Assembly (NCBI GenBank): GCA_964579675.1
Contig: CAZOIA010000267.1
Span: forward strand, 1 to 6,696
Direction of reading: 5' to 3'
Length of the DNA: 6,696 nt
Source: CAZOIA01 sp964579675
GTDB lineage: Bacteria; Planctomycetota; Phycisphaerae; UBA1845; PWPN01
The notes below the pieces were generated by a model, which saw nothing but the letters and a program-made list of their open reading frames with translations, was not told where the DNA came from and did no database searches. The position numbers and the translations under genes were made by a program. Each line of letters starts with the position of its first letter. The stretch's first letter is position 1. Positions 1 through 5,247 of this stretch are shown one piece after another.

Positions 1-54
1 CGGCCAAGAAGGCCTCACATCAGCAGAAATGCTCTGTATTGATGCTACAGTCTC
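1..54. repeat. Left terminal inverted repeat, 54 bp
   Basis: The first 54 bases are the exact reverse complement of the last 54 bases of the window; identity stops at position 55 (T here, C in the complement of the other copy). Three small stem-loops can be drawn in it: GGCC-AAGAA-GGCC at 2-14, AGCA-GAAA-TGCT at 22-33 and CTGTA-(7 nt)-TACAG at 34-50. It is visibly richer in A+T than the genes inside. Both copies lie flush with the window ends, so the repeat may continue outward. It could be the end of a mobile unit, the inner edge of a longer repeat, an inversion site, or an assembly or adapter artefact. The identity is certain; the meaning is not. Confidence 0.95.
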
Positions 55-59
55 TGTAT

Positions 60-62
60 TTA
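60..62. repeat. Target-site duplication TTA, left copy
   Basis: TTA abuts the left inverted repeat of the insertion sequence and matches TTA at 992-994 after the right one. A 3-bp duplication is short enough to arise by chance, but its exact position next to perfect 18-bp ends makes it convincing. Confidence 0.75.
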
Positions 63-86
63 GAGTGCGTCCCAAAACCCTGTTTT

Positions 87-553
87 TCATGCTACGGCCC
101 TCCGCCAGCAGATGATCGCGTTGGCGAACTGAACGAAGCCAAGGTAGTTCTCAGCATGGACCTCGTAACGAATCTTCAGCCGCCGAAAGAGGTTATGCCA
201 GTGATTGGTCCGTTCCACGACCCAGCGGCGCGCTTTGAATCGCGGATTCCTCTTGCGTTCCTGCTCTTCCTGTCCGCGCGATTTGATATGGGCGATGTAC
301 CCCCGGCGTGCCGCCGAGCGGCGCAACTCCGGGTAGTCGTAGCCCTTGTCGCAGCAAAGATGCTGGCAAGGTCTCTTCTTGGGCGAGGGTCGCGGGATCA
401 CCACCGCATCCAGCGTGGGACGGAACTGCTTCATGTCGTGCCGGTTGGCGCCAGAGAGCGTGGTCGCCAGTGGGATGCCGTTGGTGTCCGAGAGATTGTG
501 CCGCTTGGTGCCCAGTTTGCCCCGATTGGTCGGATCTTTTCCGGTCTGGTCCC
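87..553 (-). CDS. IS5-family transposase, OrfB (catalytic part, made by -1 frameshift)
   Basis: This downstream frame carries the rest of the DDE nuclease fold. It has no start codon of its own with a ribosome binding site and is best read as the C-terminal half of an OrfAB fusion of about 275 aa (from 913). OrfA reads AAG GGG GGG; slipping back one base gives GAC and continues as DQTGKDPTNRGKLGTKRH. The second catalytic aspartate is in CCDKGYDYPELR (about fusion residue 189) and the glutamate in RRWVVERTNHW (about 234). The ending AENYLGFVQFANAIICWRR is typical of IS5 transposases. The TGA stop at 89-87 lies just inside the left inverted repeat, so the protein is full length. It would cut and join the 18-bp ends. 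The frame stays open upstream to 860, but that stretch is an out-of-frame reading of OrfA. Confidence 0.85.
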
Positions 554-913
554 CCCCTTGACCGGGGCGGGGACGGTGGCCGAGTCGAGCGACTGGAAGC
601 GCCAATCGATCCCCTTGAGGTCGTCGTAATGCCGCAGACACACGCGCCAGATTCGCTCGAAGATGCCGGCCCGCACCCAAGTCTGGAAACGCCGATGACA
701 CGTGCTGCCGGAACTGTACTGGGGCGGGACCATCTTCCACTGGCACCCGGTTCGCAGGACGTAAAGGATACCGTTGAGGACGGTCCGGTTCGGCACCCGC
801 GGCCGACCGTTGGTCCCCGGCGGCTTGTCGGGCGGCAAGATGGGTTCGATCAGGTTCCACAGGTCATCGGGAATCTTGCGGCGTCCACTCCGCCTTTTCG
901 GCTTTCTGCGCAT
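431..913 (-). CDS. IS5-family transposase, OrfA (N-terminal part)
   Basis: This is the upstream frame of the split transposase, 160 aa if it begins at the ATG at 913. I choose that start because GGAGGA at 926-921 lies seven bases upstream; an in-frame ATG at 928 has no such motif and would itself contain the Shine-Dalgarno sequence. The N-terminal DUF4096-type DNA-binding domain is clear (DDLWNLIEPILPP, then NGILYVLRTGCQWKMVP and HRRFQTWVRAGIFERIW). The first catalytic aspartate is in SLDSATVPAP, about residue 110. After the G run at 557-551 the frame leaves the conserved sequence, so the last 40 or so residues are a non-homologous tail produced when no frameshift occurs. Alone, such a product may act as an inhibitor in related elements; that is inference. 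Confidence 0.85.
   Translation of the reverse strand: MRRKPKRRSGRRKIPDDLWNLIEPILPPDKPPGTNGRPRVPNRTVLNGILYVLRTGCQWKMVPPQYSSGSTCHRRFQTWVRAGIFERIWRVCLRHYDDLKGIDWRFQSLDSATVPAPVKGGTRPEKIRPIGANWAPSGTISRTPTASHWRPRSLAPTGTT
541..565 (-). other. Programmed -1 frameshift site of the transposase
   Basis: Seven consecutive G on the minus strand (557-551) lie exactly where homology passes from OrfA to OrfB. The G run sits in the loop between the inverted arms GACCGG (560-565) and CCGGTC (541-546), which could pair in the mRNA. Homopolymer slippage is known to make the fusion transposase in many IS5-family elements. A sequencing error in the G run could mimic this, but the split layout is normal for the group. 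Confidence 0.7.
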
Positions 914-920
914 CGTATTG

Positions 921-926
921 TCCTCC
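921..926 (-). promoter_or_regulatory. Ribosome binding site of transposase OrfA
   Basis: GGAGGA on the minus strand, seven bases upstream of the ATG at 913. It decides between that start and the ATG at 928, which overlaps it. Confidence 0.6.
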
Positions 927-991
927 ATGACGTTACGATGTTTCTATCGGCCCTCACGGCCAGGAAACGTGAGGGGTTTTGGGACGCACTC

Positions 992-994
992 TTA
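992..994. repeat. Target-site duplication TTA, right copy
   Basis: Partner of TTA at 60-62. Collapsing the two copies restores the presumed pre-insertion sequence and joins an open frame across the site. Confidence 0.75.
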
Positions 995-1020
995 GTGACT
1001 TATCCCGCATTCACGGTGGT

Positions 1021-1060
1021 GGCAAAACGCGGCAAAATGCGGCAGATCGAGGCAAGCCGA
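1021..1060. repeat. Four phased 10-bp degenerate direct repeats
   Basis: GGCA recurs every ten bases: GGCAAAACGC, GGCAAAATGC, GGCAGATCGA, GGCAAGCCGA. The first two units differ at one base; the last two share mainly the GGCA start. Two copies of CGATCCC follow at 1061-1067 and 1072-1078, eleven bases apart. The spacing equals one helical turn, as in operator or iteron arrays, but the array lies inside the candidate interrupted reading frame and may be coincidental. Confidence 0.4.
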
Positions 1061-1135
1061 CGATCCCTATACGATCCCGACAATCCTGAAGCTGGGGACC
1101 TGTCCGACGCCGTCTGGGATGCCTTGCTTTCTTGA

Positions 1136-1446
1136 CACGTCCCCGGCCGAAAAGGCCAATGCCCGCCTCTTCGTACAGCCAACGCCATGCCGGCGCCGGC
1201 CCAGGAGCCGCCGACACGGGTTTCGTCACCAGCAGTTCTTCAAGCTCAGAATCCTCGCCATCCATGACGAAGTACGCCTTGGTCGGATGAACGCTTTTTT
1301 TCGCGGGCGTCAGGAGAACCCGGCAAGTACCTCAGACGTTTATAGATGAAGTGCGAAGGGTACGCGTTGGAGCCGCAAAGCTTCATGAAATGATTTGAAG
1401 CGCGGCTGATCCGGGCCTTTCTGCCACTGAGTGGAAGACCAAGGGT
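1136..1446. other. Gene-poor stretch upstream of the lipid operon
   Basis: I find no convincing gene here. A minus-strand frame at 1011-1265 (84 codons, starting MDGEDSELEELLVTKPV) has a plausible N-terminus, and the same frame continues open upstream to about 1335 with protein-like residues, but it becomes arginine- and proline-rich, lacks a Shine-Dalgarno motif and matches no family I know. It could be a gene remnant. A T7 run at 1293-1299 has no stem before it. The promoter of the downstream operon probably lies here, yet I see no clear -35/-10 pair. Confidence 0.4.
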
Positions 1447-2556
1447 ATGCTTGCGCGAATCCTCTTGGTGATCAACCGTTCAGCCGGGACCCACTATAGC
1501 AGTCACGCCGTCGCAAGGCTCAGCTCAGCGGCGAGCAGTTTCTTGGATAAGGATGTCGAATTACAGGTCACGGTTGTTCGCGACCATCAGGAAGTGGCGG
1601 CATCCACGACAGCATTCCTGGCCACCTCCAACGAACCTGCCGCGGTCATCGTGGGAGGCGGTGGCGGGACACTGAGGGCCGTCGTCGAAACGATATGCAG
1701 GGGGAGCAGAGCTGGACATCTGCCCGGACGAGACCAAGTCCGAATCGCAGCCCTTCGCATGGGCTCTGGCAACGCGCTCGCTCGGGCGTTTGGCGTTCCT
1801 CACGAGCCGTATGCAGCGCTAAAGGGGATCATGGCTAACCTGCGTGAAGACCGCACCTCACCCTGCTGCATTATACGATGTGAGATCGGGAAGAACGGCC
1901 ACGCTGGAGATTGCCGGCCTCCTCCTGTCGTTCGCTACGCAGCGACGCTTGGCGGCTTCGGACAGCTTGGGCGAATTCCTCGCGATCTTGGACGTTGGCA
2001 TCGTCGCCTGCCTGCATTACATCGAACCGCTACGCGGCTTCTGGGGATCGAGCGGTGGACCCACGTTGAGTACGGGCTCGCCTTGGCCGTGCGTCTTGTG
2101 CTGTGTGCCTTACAACCCGACAGAGCCGAGATCGTGCGGGTCAGCTTTCCCGGCGGCTCAGAAACGGTTCAGTTGCTCGCAGGCGTGCTCATGAACTTCC
2201 CCCTCAAGGCAATACCAGTGGACCCGTGCACCCGCGCAGGGGCTCCTTCCCTATCGCTCTGTCTGATTCCAACTAACCGACGCCTTACTGCCTTGTCGTT
2301 ACTTCTTCGGCCAAGCCTCCGTGCCCAGCGCGTCCGGAAGATCGCGATCGGCTCTTCTGATCGTGTGCAAATACGGCTAATCGACCGGGATGCCGTGGAC
2401 TTCTTCCTCGATGAGGACCCAGCAACGGTTCGTGGCCAAGTGACGATTGAGGTAGCGGGCGTACTGCAGTTCGTGCCAGGATCGGATTACCACTGGCCCG
2501 AGCAAGAAGGAGACGCTCATGACGTTTCATGTTTGCGTGCTGGGCATCGACGGTAG
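1447..2556 (+). CDS. Lipid kinase of the diacylglycerol/sphingosine kinase family
   Basis: A 369-aa protein with the layout of the DAGK catalytic (YegS/LCB5) superfamily, which phosphorylates lipid hydroxyls with ATP at the membrane surface. The start ILLVINRSAG (residues 5-14) is the first nucleotide-fold strand and loop. GGGGGT at 70-75 occupies the place of the family's GGDGT, and GSGNALARAFG at 106-116 matches the sphingosine-kinase form of the second glycine motif. FFLDEDP (319-325) and the strands after it fit the C-terminal sandwich domain, where the family has a DGE-type motif. The aspartate of GGDGT is replaced by glycine, which is odd and may alter or abolish kinase activity. ATG 1447 is the only good start after an in-frame stop at 1396, with a weak GGAAG nine bases upstream. 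It is the first gene of the operon and overlaps the next by 38 bp. The substrate is unknown; an isoprenoid glycerolipid is a guess from context. Confidence 0.85.
   Translation: MLARILLVINRSAGTHYSSHAVARLSSAASSFLDKDVELQVTVVRDHQEVAASTTAFLATSNEPAAVIVGGGGGTLRAVVETICRGSRAGHLPGRDQVRIAALRMGSGNALARAFGVPHEPYAALKGIMANLREDRTSPCCIIRCEIGKNGHAGDCRPPPVVRYAATLGGFGQLGRIPRDLGRWHRRLPALHRTATRLLGIERWTHVEYGLALAVRLVLCALQPDRAEIVRVSFPGGSETVQLLAGVLMNFPLKAIPVDPCTRAGAPSLSLCLIPTNRRLTALSLLLRPSLRAQRVRKIAIGSSDRVQIRLIDRDAVDFFLDEDPATVRGQVTIEVAGVLQFVPGSDYHWPEQEGDAHDVSCLRAGHRR
2507..2512 (+). promoter_or_regulatory. Ribosome binding site of the kinase/methyltransferase fusion
   Basis: AAGGAG six bases before the ATG at 2519, inside the end of the lipid kinase gene. 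It fixes the start and indicates translation coupled to the upstream gene. Confidence 0.75.
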
Positions 2557-4378
2557 TGGAAAGAGTACGGTGACAGCATCCCTCCCCCGCGTCCTTGCTG
2601 CCGAAATGAATGTCCTTGTCGGCTGCGCGGGGGAGTCGTTCTGGATGATTGGCCCCGCCGAAGACCATTTGGGCCCGAGGTTTCATCCGGATGGCCTGCC
2701 GCTGGCTGGTCGATTGTCGAAGTGGCTCAAGCATCTTGCGAAAGGCGTGGCAAATGGCCGGCGTTTGTATCCCTTCCTCAAAGTGGCACAGCTTACGTTC
2801 CAAGATATCGCCGCGCACAAGCTGGGCCGGAAGTACCGGGCTGACGCCATTGTGAGTGACGGCAATGCCATTCTCTCCTCGGCAGGTCGCGCCGCCAACT
2901 ACCTCCGACCCGCCAGCGATCATACACAGGTCAAGACGCCCGCACCGGCGGTTGAAGACTTCAAGGCAGCACTTGCGTATGTCCTGGATGGTCAGCCGCT
3001 ACCCAAAGGAAATACGGACAAGAAGCCGTCACCTGCAGAGGTGAGGCTACTCTGTCGATGTTGTCGGCTACCGTGGATCAAAGCGGGGCGCTTGCCGGAT
3101 GTGGTGGTTCTTCTGGATTCATCTCCGAAGACTGCTCTCGCCAGGATTGTCTCAAGAGGCGCAAGCATTGACCGCCACGAGAACGAAGAGGATCTGGCAC
3201 AGGCCCGGGAGATGTACTCGAAGGTGTTGGAGGCTTTGAAGTGGTGCCGGCCGACCATCGTGGTTGAGCGCATCGCCGTCGACGAGCTTACGCCGGGTGA
3301 TACACTGCGGGCAGTGGTTGATCTGCTACGCCCACATATCCTGTTCAGACGCGCGGACACCGCGCGACCAAAGACGCCTCTCGGAATGAGCACGGTCAAG
3401 CTGACCGGCAGCGTCTGGTGCAAGCTATTCAGTTATCAATACTTGGTCCATTGTCTTCTGGGCAAGTGGTTCCGTGGAGCCTGGCGAGAGCCGACGTTCG
3501 CCTTGTCCCGTCTGGGGCGTCTCTTGATCCGAGAGGGCTATTCCGCTGGCGTGATGCGGGCGATCTACGACCAGGACGAAAGGCAACATCAACTCCTTGA
3601 TCGCATTTTCCTTGGCTATCCCCTCCACCAAGCCGTTTATGATCGATTGCACATCCTCGCCCGAAGGATCGAGCGGGAGCTGGAGAACCGGTTGAAGACG
3701 GGTAGCAAGGTCAGCATTTTCACAGCCCCCAGCGGATTCGCATACGATGTGTTCCGGGCCTTGGAATCGATCGCCAAGCGTACACCCGGGGCGATGCGCC
3801 GCGTACGGCTCGTAGCTGCCGACCTAGACCCGCATGCTGTCCTCGCAAATGAGTTGATGAATCGGGCCGAAAGACTCGGCATTGAATTCGAATTCCTACG
3901 CAGCGACATCACAGACCACGCCGTGCGCGCTCGGTTCCGAGAAACGGCTCCGTTCGACGTGGTTCTCTTCGTCGGTCTTTCAAGCTGGCTTCCCAAGCCG
4001 GAGCTTGTTCGACATCTTCGGTGGATCCGCGAAAAGACTCGTGAGGATGGTCTCTTTGTGACCGACTCCTTCACGCCGGAAGCATACGCGCTCACTGGCC
4101 GGTACGCCGGTTACAAGGGCAATTACTACCCGCCGGATGTCTACCGAGTGGTCCTGGACTACTGCGGATTTGATGGTCCGAATACGGTGGTCGAATCCGC
4201 ACGAAACAGGATCAACCATGTGATGCTGATCTCGCCACGAGAATGTGGAACCCGCGCGGAAACAGTTCGAGTAAGCGACGTCAGCAAAACGCGTCCTCCG
4301 TCTGGACAAGCGTCGTTGCCTTCCCAAGATCGAACACAGTTACGCGATCCGCGAGGCGAGCCATGCCTGTCGTCCTGA
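2519..4378 (+). CDS. Fusion of a thymidylate-kinase-like P-loop domain and a methyltransferase-like domain
   Basis: A 619-aa two-domain protein. Residues 1-275 resemble thymidylate kinase: Walker A GIDGSGKST at 9-17, and a LID-like stretch RIVSRGASIDRHENEEDLAQ (209-228) after PDVVVLLD (193-200). The place of the DRY motif reads SDGNAILSS (113-121), so the catalytic arginine appears missing, and the domain is longer than the usual 205-215 aa; the substrate is probably not dTMP. Residues 280-395 are a helical, basic linker without obvious membrane segments. Residues 396-573 look like a class I SAM methyltransferase: SIFTAPSGFAYD for the glycine loop, LVAADLDPHAV (431-441) with the acidic residue after strand 2, FDVVLFVGLSSWLP (479-492) and EDGLFVTDSF (509-518). 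The glycine loop departs from the usual GxGxG, so SAM binding is uncertain. The tail from about 575 looks disordered. It lies between the lipid kinase and the GGGP synthase, suggesting a role in the same lipid pathway. No known gene name fits. Confidence 0.82.
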   Translation: MTFHVCVLGIDGSGKSTVTASLPRVLAAEMNVLVGCAGESFWMIGPAEDHLGPRFHPDGLPLAGRLSKWLKHLAKGVANGRRLYPFLKVAQLTFQDIAAHKLGRKYRADAIVSDGNAILSSAGRAANYLRPASDHTQVKTPAPAVEDFKAALAYVLDGQPLPKGNTDKKPSPAEVRLLCRCCRLPWIKAGRLPDVVVLLDSSPKTALARIVSRGASIDRHENEEDLAQAREMYSKVLEALKWCRPTIVVERIAVDELTPGDTLRAVVDLLRPHILFRRADTARPKTPLGMSTVKLTGSVWCKLFSYQYLVHCLLGKWFRGAWREPTFALSRLGRLLIREGYSAGVMRAIYDQDERQHQLLDRIFLGYPLHQAVYDRLHILARRIERELENRLKTGSKVSIFTAPSGFAYDVFRALESIAKRTPGAMRRVRLVAADLDPHAVLANELMNRAERLGIEFEFLRSDITDHAVRARFRETAPFDVVLFVGLSSWLPKPELVRHLRWIREKTREDGLFVTDSFTPEAYALTGRYAGYKGNYYPPDVYRVVLDYCGFDGPNTVVESARNRINHVMLISPRECGTRAETVRVSDVSKTRPPSGQASLPSQDRTQLRDPRGEPCLSS

Positions 4379-4392
4379 CGATCTCTTCGTTC

Positions 4393-4396
4393 GGAG
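4393..4396 (+). promoter_or_regulatory. Weak ribosome binding site of the GGGP synthase
   Basis: GGAG seven bases before the ATG at 4404, in the 25-bp gap after the fusion gene. It is short, but supports this start, which also gives the family's normal N-terminus. Confidence 0.45.
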
Positions 4397-4403
4397 CCTC
4401 GAC

Positions 4404-5147
4404 ATGGAAGTTCTGAAACGAATCCGATATTTGTCCTCCCAGACCCCCGTGCACATGACGCTTCTCGATCCGGACAAGCAGACGCCGGAACAGGCAGCAC
4501 GGATCGCACGGATCGCAGGCCACGCGGGCACCGACGCCATCGTCGTCGGCGGATCGTCAGACCTGCAAAGAGGAGAGGTCAACAAAACGGTTCGACAAGT
4601 CAAAGCCGCCACCGACCTGCCGGTCATCCTCTTCCCTTCAGGAGCCGAAGCTGTCGCCCCGGCTGCCGATGCGATCTTTTTCATGAGTCTGCTCAATTCC
4701 CGCTCCCCTCAGTTTCTCATCCGCGAGCAGAAACAGGCCACTCAGTTTCTGAGGCAAGCGGAGATTGAGCCGATCCCAATGGGATATCTGATCGTCGAAC
4801 CGGGCATGCGCGCTGGGGCGGTGGGCCAGGCGGATCTTATCCCGCGAGGCGACGAGGTTGAAGCAGCGCGGTATGCTATGGCGGCGGAGAACTTCGGGAT
4901 GGCTATCATCTTTCTTGAAGCAGGTTCCGGGGCGCCTGAACCTGTCCCGGTAAGCATGGTCGCCGCCGTGAGAGAGGCGGTTTCCATACTGGTCTCCGTC
5001 GGAGGTGGAATTCGCACGCCTGAACAGGCGGCCGAGATCGTTGCCGCCGGAGCCGATATCATCGTGACGGGCAATATTGTCGAAGGTCGAACGGACATAA
5101 ACGGTGCTGTCTCACCGCTGGTTGCTGCCGCCAAGACACGACGATAA
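4404..5147 (+). CDS. Geranylgeranylglyceryl phosphate synthase (GGGPS/PcrB family)
   Basis: A 247-aa TIM-barrel prenyltransferase of normal length. It joins a polyprenyl diphosphate to sn-glycerol-1-phosphate, the first committed step of archaeal ether lipids; the Bacillus relative PcrB makes heptaprenylglyceryl phosphate. Diagnostic motifs run in order: LDPDK (21-25), GGSSD (49-53), FPSG (77-80), MSLLNSRSP (94-102), MGYLIVEPG (126-134), LEAGSGAP (171-178) and VGGGIRTPEQA (199-209) followed by GADIIVTGN (216-224). The last two form the phosphate-binding loops. The LEAGSGA and LLNSRSP forms match group II enzymes, known from Euryarchaeota and Bacteroidetes, rather than Bacillus PcrB. The gene is complete and last in the + strand operon, 25 bp after the fusion gene. 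The nearby convergent prenyl synthase would supply geranylgeranyl diphosphate. Prenyl length and glycerol phosphate stereochemistry are inferred from the family. Confidence 0.94.
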   Translation: MEVLKRIRYLSSQTPVHMTLLDPDKQTPEQAARIARIAGHAGTDAIVVGGSSDLQRGEVNKTVRQVKAATDLPVILFPSGAEAVAPAADAIFFMSLLNSRSPQFLIREQKQATQFLRQAEIEPIPMGYLIVEPGMRAGAVGQADLIPRGDEVEAARYAMAAENFGMAIIFLEAGSGAPEPVPVSMVAAVREAVSILVSVGGGIRTPEQAAEIVAAGADIIVTGNIVEGRTDINGAVSPLVAAAKTRR

Positions 5148-5247
5148 GGTGATTGCCTCCCCCTCATCTTGACGTCAATTGCTTGATCGGTTCATCCCGG
5201 CGCAAGTGGGGCTACCATTGTCATCCCTGCGGTAGGCGATGGAAGGA
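5148..5247. other. Convergent intergenic gap between the two prenyl-lipid genes
   Basis: One hundred bases separate the stops of the GGGP synthase and the opposite-strand prenyl synthase. It contains a perfect 10-bp palindrome TTGACGTCAA at 5169-5178, but no hairpin followed by a T run on either strand. Transcripts may overlap or end by a Rho-type mechanism. Confidence 0.4.

Larger units (their letters stand above)
63..991 (-). mobile_element. Complete IS5-family insertion sequence (929 bp)
   Basis: The element is bounded by perfect 18-bp inverted repeats, GAGTGCGTCCCAAAACCC at 63-80 and its complement at 974-991. A 3-bp direct repeat TTA (60-62 and 992-994) flanks it and is the likely target duplication; two to four bases are usual for the IS427/IS1031 groups of IS5. 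Inside is a transposase on the minus strand in two overlapping frames joined by a -1 shift, with all DDE residues present. Length, ends and the two-frame layout fit the IS427-type subgroup. Nothing looks degraded, so it may be active or recently inserted. It sits only 8 bp from the left terminal repeat. Confidence 0.92.
3..1135 (+). pseudogene. Possible gene tail interrupted by the IS5-family element
   Basis: If the insertion sequence and one copy of its TTA duplication are removed, codons 3-62 join in frame with 995-1135. The result is an open frame of 66 codons ending in TGA at 1133-1135. The right part has a protein-like composition, ending DLSDAVWDALLS, and by eye its third codon positions are richer in G+C than the bases as a whole. 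No start codon is certain: the frame is already open at the window edge, although an ATG at 42 is available. I do not recognise the product. The left 54 bp of this frame are the terminal repeat, which is also open in other frames, so this may be chance. If real, the element truncated the gene, and translation would now run into IS sequence. Confidence 0.3.

Noticed and set aside
39..629. 196-codon + strand frame over the transposase C-terminus
   Set aside because: Antisense shadow of the OrfB frame, with no ribosome binding site and no family resemblance.
308..1135. Long + strand open frame running through the insertion sequence
   Set aside because: Most of it is antisense to the transposase and low in recognisable protein sequence; only the part after 995 might be real, and it is treated as a disrupted gene tail.
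1011..1265. 84-codon minus-strand frame with a plausible N-terminus (MDGEDSELEELL)
   Set aside because: No Shine-Dalgarno motif, arginine- and proline-rich second half, no family recognised; kept only as a possible remnant in the description of the gene-poor stretch.
2285..2923. 212-codon minus-strand frame across the lipid kinase/fusion junction
   Set aside because: Lies opposite two well-supported genes and has no recognisable motifs.
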